From Desulfobacterales bacterium (GTDB taxonomy: Bacteria > Desulfobacterota > Desulfobacteria > Desulfobacterales > Desulfobacteraceae), in contig JAKSAU010000251.1 of the NCBI GenBank assembly GCA_022361535.1, forward strand, positions 1 to 9,405: a DNA stretch of 9,405 nucleotides. Reading direction: 5' to 3'. The position numbers were made by a program, and so were the translations under genes. This document shows, piece by piece, positions 5,701 to 9,405 of this stretch; the first letter of the stretch is position 1, and each line of letters begins with the position of its first letter. The notes below the pieces were generated by a model, which was not told where the DNA came from, ran no database searches, and saw only the letters and a list, made by a program, of their open reading frames with translations.

Positions 5701-7129
5701 CCAGTACAACCAAGCTTTTCATGAAATCAGGGCCTGTGGCCTGTCCCGTAACTGCCATGCGTATGGCATTGATCAAAACAGCCGGTTTGATTCCCAGATC
5801 CGATAGAACTTTGCGAAGCAGTGTCTCCAGGGACTTTTCTGTGAAATCATCCATGTTTTGAATGGCCGATCCCAGATCAATGAGTGGTTTTTCAAGTTCA
5901 GGATGGGCTGCCAGGTGTTTTTCTTTCCCTTTTTGGTCAACGTCGAATTCATCACTGAAATAGGCACGGCCCAGGGTGATAAAATCCGTGAGTAAATGAA
6001 ATCTTGTACGGATCAGGTCTATGGTTTTCTTGAAATTTTGTGCTTTTTCATTTTCATATGCCGGTAGCCACAGTCCTTGATTTTCAAGCAGGGGTTTAAG
6101 CTCTTCAATCAATTTGTCCAGATCCATGGTCCGCAGATAATGGGCATTGATGTTTAAAGCCTTTGGGTCTGTAGAAAATTTTGCTTCACTTGGGGAAATA
6201 TTGAATACGGAATTTGCCCGGCTGATACCTGACAGGGAAAATGAACTGATCAGTTCTTCTTTTGAGAAAATATCCCGGGCATCGGTGGTGGACCAGCCCA
6301 GCAGCACCAGAAAATTTACAAATGCCCAGGGTAAAAAGCCTTTTTTTCTGTAATAGTGAATGGCGACCATCTCTCCGTGGCGGCGTTTGGAGATCTTGGC
6401 TTTGGACGGGTCCAGTGTCAAGGACATATGTGCAAATACGGGTAACGGAGCATCAAGCGCATTGTAGAGCAGGATCTGCTTAGGCGTATTGGCCAGGCCG
6501 TCCTGGCCCCGGATAATATGGGTTACCCTGTCCCGGATGTCGTCAACAGCATTACAGAGAATATAAAGGGGCTTGCCGTTGGACCGGACAATGATAAAAT
6601 CTTCCAGGTCTTTATATTGCTTTTCAATGGTACCGTATACTGCATCCTCAAAGGTGAGGCTGCCGCCGTCACGGGGAACCTTAAGCCTTATGGCATAGGG
6701 CATGCCTTGCGCCTCTTTTTGGGCAATTTCATCAGGAGTTAATTGCCTGCAGCGTCCGCTGTATATGTATGTTTCCTTATTTTTGCGTGCTGTTTCCCGC
6801 TCCTGTTCAATTGTCTCTTTGGAGCAAAAGCACTTATACGCGTGCCCTGATTCGATCAGGCGCTGGGCTGCTGCCAGATGGTCGTTTACAGCATGGCTTT
6901 GAAAATCCGGGCCCTGGTCCCAGTCCAATCCCAGCCAGGTAAGCCCTTCCACAATGCCCTGAATCGCATCGGGCGTGGACCGTTCTGCATCAGTATCTTC
7001 TATTCTCAGAATAAATTTGCCTTTGTTCTGGCGGGCATAAAGCCAGTTGAATATGGCAGTCCGGGCTCCTCCGATATGAAGGTAACCTGTGGGGCTGGGG
7101 GCGAATCTGACAACAATTTGTTCTTCCAT
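5639..7129 (-). CDS. gltX: Glutamyl-tRNA synthetase
   Basis: Cytoplasmic class I aminoacyl-tRNA synthetase that charges tRNA-Glu with glutamate using ATP. At 496 residues it is slightly longer than the E. coli enzyme (471). The catalytic core starts VRFAPSPTGYLHIGGARTA with the HIGH-type motif HIGG at 18-21, then LRIEDTDAERS at 41-51. A zinc-knuckle-like set is seen at Cys100, Cys102, Tyr123 and Cys127 (CFC...YSGRC). HIIRGQDGLANTPKQ at 204-218 takes the place of the usual RGDDHxxNTPRQ. The KMSKS-type loop is KISKRRHG at 245-252, about two residues longer up to the following Gly-Phe/Tyr-Leu-Pro than in the E. coli protein as I recall it. The rest is the helical anticodon-binding region. Upstream of ATG 7129 only a weak AAGAGA is visible. 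The 77-base gap to the acylase gene shows no clear promoter or terminator, so co-transcription with the acylase is possible. Whether it also charges tRNA-Gln cannot be told. Confidence 0.97.
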   Translation of the reverse strand: MEEQIVVRFAPSPTGYLHIGGARTAIFNWLYARQNKGKFILRIEDTDAERSTPDAIQGIVEGLTWLGLDWDQGPDFQSHAVNDHLAAAQRLIESGHAYKCFCSKETIEQERETARKNKETYIYSGRCRQLTPDEIAQKEAQGMPYAIRLKVPRDGGSLTFEDAVYGTIEKQYKDLEDFIIVRSNGKPLYILCNAVDDIRDRVTHIIRGQDGLANTPKQILLYNALDAPLPVFAHMSLTLDPSKAKISKRRHGEMVAIHYYRKKGFLPWAFVNFLVLLGWSTTDARDIFSKEELISSFSLSGISRANSVFNISPSEAKFSTDPKALNINAHYLRTMDLDKLIEELKPLLENQGLWLPAYENEKAQNFKKTIDLIRTRFHLLTDFITLGRAYFSDEFDVDQKGKEKHLAAHPELEKPLIDLGSAIQNMDDFTEKSLETLLRKVLSDLGIKPAVLINAIRMAVTGQATGPDFMKSLVVLGKERISGRLLNTTTLFKSEQ

Positions 7130-7206
7130 GTTAATTATCTCTTAAGCGATATCAATCTTCATCCAGTACTTTTGAAGACAAGAATAGTTTCTATTTAATC
7201 ATATGG

Positions 7207-9405
7207 TTATTCCGGGGCCAGGGTCAGTATATGGGATTTTCCTTTGCTGAAACCGGTCTCAGACAATTGCATGCTGCGGTACTGGCCTGTGATAAACATT
7301 TGGGCCTGGTCTTTGTAAAAAGGACTCATAAAATTCCCCGAGTTTCCAGTGGGCAGGACACTCAAGGAGCTTTCCGGATCATTACAGTCAATAAGCCGCC
7401 TGGTTGAGGGAATAGAAACAACCTTAAAATCCCGGCGTGAGATTTCGGATCTCAATTTATTCACAGAGGTAAACTCTGCAGGACTTGGAAACGGACCGAT
7501 GTTAAAGATTTTATTTAATGGTTTCTTTTTACCTATGGCATGCTCGAATTCAATGGTATGTACATTGCCCCAACTCCACTTGGTTTCATCGGTTCCGTAT
7601 TTAGCTACAAGTTCCAGAACAGCGTCTTTAAAGCCTTGCCGAATAATTGCCTCTGCCGGTTTGGGAACCTGGTCACCCTGGGTTTCGGCAATGGTTTTTC
7701 CGGTTCTAAAAAAGCGTTTTAAAAAACTCCAATAGTCCACATGTTCCAGGTATGTATTGAACAATTCCTGTCCCATCCGGTCTGCCAGGGCCTGTTTGAG
7801 AATGTGATAAGTTGTGAACTGGAATACAGTACCGCCAATGGTTTCAAGCCCCATGAATCCATCCCAGTCAGACAGGGCGTCAAACGCCTTGGATTCGAGG
7901 TCTGAAAAGGTGTCTTTTTCGGTTTTCAGGGCTGCAAGTATCCCCTTGTTCATGGCGGGACCTGAAAAAAGGCGGGTATCGGTCTGGATCGATTTCATCC
8001 CTTCCAATTCCCATTTTTCCTGCCGGGTCAGCAGTTCATAGATCCGGGCAGCTCTGTCAGAGGGCCTGAAATACCCGGTAAGCACCCCAACAGGATCAAT
8101 GGGCATCATGGTGGATAAATTGTTGGCAGTGACGATCATACCGTTTTCCGGGTTTTCCATCTGGGGATTCTTTTCAAACGGAAGGTAGCCCAGTGCATCA
8201 TCTTTCCCTGAGCTGCCGTCGTGGATCTCAAGACCGCTTACATGGGGCGGGCGTATGGGAAGCCGTCCTGCAGCCCACCAGCCGATATTGCCCGAGGCGT
8301 CAATATAGGAAATGTTCAGGCCGGGCGCAGCCAGATCAGCCAAGGCCGTCTTGAATTCTGACATAGTTTTGGCCCGGCCCATATCATAGACCACATCCAG
8401 GATCGGGTTGTCCACCTTGTGAAAAACCCAGGATAAAGAAACAGGTTTTCCTTCATACCCCTTGATAAAGTCTGAAATAACAGGACCGTGCGGGGTTACC
8501 CGGATAGTTAAAGAGGCATCTGCTTCTCCTTTTACTTTTATGGTTTCAGTTAGAGTTTCGACCTTGGTCCACTCCCCTTTGAATTTGACTTGGGTTGGAT
8601 CATCAGGGTTAAACTCTTCTGCATAAAGGTCCATGTCATCATTTTCAAACATGGTAATGGCCCATGCCTTTGTACTGTTATGGGCCAGCATGGGAAAAGG
8701 CAGTAACGGCAGATGGTACCCGTAGTTTTCATACCCCGGGTATTTGACATGCGCCTCATACCATACGCCTGGATTAGCAATGCCGATATGCGGATCATTG
8801 GCAAGAAGTGCATGGCCGTTTTTACTTCTGGACGGTGCAAGCACCCAGGAGTTACTCCCGGTAAAGGAAGGAAAAATCTTTTGTGCTGTATCTTTTATCT
8901 CCTGGAACGCCAGGGCAAAATTGTTAAAGTCGTTTTTTTGTTTGAAAGTATTGGAGGAAAGGTTGCATTGGCTTTTTTTCGACAGGCCTTCAAAAGAGAC
9001 CTCCTGACCACGGGGTACCCCTTGAGGTTCCATGATAGTTTCCCGGTTGTCCAGGGTAAAATCAGGAAACACAATAGCCAGCTCTTCCGAACTCAGGCGC
9101 GATGCTAACATCGTATGGAGCGAATCCCGTGTAATTCCGTCAGCAAAAGAATAAGCCACATATCCCATGATGGAAATCGCATCCAGCCGGGTAAAAGGTT
9201 TGGGAGTGATGCCAAGCAGTTTAAACTCCACAGGCAGTGGAGCTGTTTCAGCAAAGTGGTTTACCCCGTCTAAAAAGTCATCCAGAAAGCCCAACGCATC
9301 CTGATTGATTTTATCCTCCTCTGCCAGGTACTCTTGAGCCCTGTGCCGAAGCATGAGGGTACGAAATTTTTTATCTACATCAAGAAGTTTGGGGCCTAAA
9401 ATTTC
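7207..9405 (-). CDS. Penicillin acylase family protein (Ntn-hydrolase), N-terminus outside window
   Basis: The frame is open through the window edge: 17 codons precede the Met at 9352-9354 and read like the family's alpha-chain (KLLDVDKKFRTL, then LRHRAQEYL). The start and any signal peptide are therefore missing. Numbering from that Met, the precursor cleavage site is G166/S167 in FTGSNSWVLAPS. Ser167 would be the catalytic nucleophile exposed by autoprocessing. LLANDPHIG at 183-191, FENDDMDLYAE at 236-246, and Asn411 in VTANNLS (the oxyanion-hole Asn, 244 residues after Ser167, close to Asn241 of E. coli penicillin G acylase) follow in the usual order. The beta chain would be 549 residues, near the 557 of the E. 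coli enzyme. The C-terminal WSWGNVHTIEFEHAIG is also family-typical. Members hydrolyse amide bonds of hydrophobic acyl groups, including beta-lactam side chains and acyl-homoserine lactones, usually in the periplasm; the substrate here cannot be predicted. No frameshift is seen in the visible part. Confidence 0.93.
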   Translation of the reverse strand, partial: EILGPKLLDVDKKFRTLMLRHRAQEYLAEEDKINQDALGFLDDFLDGVNHFAETAPLPVEFKLLGITPKPFTRLDAISIMGYVAYSFADGITRDSLHTMLASRLSSEELAIVFPDFTLDNRETIMEPQGVPRGQEVSFEGLSKKSQCNLSSNTFKQKNDFNNFALAFQEIKDTAQKIFPSFTGSNSWVLAPSRSKNGHALLANDPHIGIANPGVWYEAHVKYPGYENYGYHLPLLPFPMLAHNSTKAWAITMFENDDMDLYAEEFNPDDPTQVKFKGEWTKVETLTETIKVKGEADASLTIRVTPHGPVISDFIKGYEGKPVSLSWVFHKVDNPILDVVYDMGRAKTMSEFKTALADLAAPGLNISYIDASGNIGWWAAGRLPIRPPHVSGLEIHDGSSGKDDALGYLPFEKNPQMENPENGMIVTANNLSTMMPIDPVGVLTGYFRPSDRAARIYELLTRQEKWELEGMKSIQTDTRLFSGPAMNKGILAALKTEKDTFSDLESKAFDALSDWDGFMGLETIGGTVFQFTTYHILKQALADRMGQELFNTYLEHVDYWSFLKRFFRTGKTIAETQGDQVPKPAEAIIRQGFKDAVLELVAKYGTDETKWSWGNVHTIEFEHAIGKKKPLNKIFNIGPFPSPAEFTSVNKLRSEISRRDFKVVSIPSTRRLIDCNDPESSLSVLPTGNSGNFMSPFYKDQAQMFITGQYRSMQLSETGFSKGKSHILTLAPE

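Noticed and set aside
7130..7206. Minus-strand promoter for gltX in the gap after the acylase gene
   Set aside because: TTGTCT and GATAAT are present but not at usable spacing to partner boxes; a promoter may exist but cannot be supported.
8713..9108. 131-codon + strand open frame inside the acylase gene
   Set aside because: Antisense to conserved penicillin acylase sequence including the nucleophile region; composition looks like a shadow frame.

Overview
The window looks like chromosomal DNA of a Gram-negative bacterium, most likely from the Desulfobacterota (Desulfobacteraceae-like). That placement rests on the general look of the proteins: a glutamyl-tRNA synthetase with a KISKRRHG-type signature loop, and an OmpA/caspase/transglycosylase cluster. 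It is an inference from family resemblance and no search was run. Coding density is high, no gene-free stretch exceeds about 190 bases, and I saw no tRNA, rRNA, CRISPR array, insertion sequence or prophage gene.

Left part (1-5627, + strand): six genes in a row. Five carry a visible signal peptide or lipoprotein-like N-terminus, and the first, cut by the window edge, carries a hydrophobic segment. In order they are an unrecognised exported protein, a lytic transglycosylase (SLT family), an unrecognised possible lipoprotein, an OmpA-type peptidoglycan-binding protein, an exported caspase-like protease (His/Cys dyad intact, long acidic then basic proline-rich tail), and an unrecognised exported protein with an LpoB/CsgG-like start. 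The first three overlap by ATGA stop/start junctions and are probably translationally coupled. A good sigma70-type promoter lies over the stop codon of gene 3. It is followed by a 5' leader of about 160 nt containing a long imperfect hairpin, so genes 4-6 may form a second transcription unit inside the same cluster. The likely shared location is the periplasm and peptidoglycan/outer-membrane interface. This is the least ordinary part of the window.

Right part (5639-9405, - strand): two genes converge on the cluster. They are gltX (glutamyl-tRNA synthetase, complete) and, upstream of it on the same strand, a penicillin acylase family Ntn-hydrolase whose N-terminus runs off the window edge. The convergent stop codons of gene 6 and gltX are 11 bases apart. 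A perfect 10-bp inverted repeat straddles this junction and may serve as a + strand terminator.

Working hypothesis (inference): genes 1-6 are a cell-envelope module in which a muralytic enzyme, a wall anchor and a periplasmic caspase-like protease act with two accessory proteins. Export of the caspase argues against a classical cytosolic abortive-infection role.
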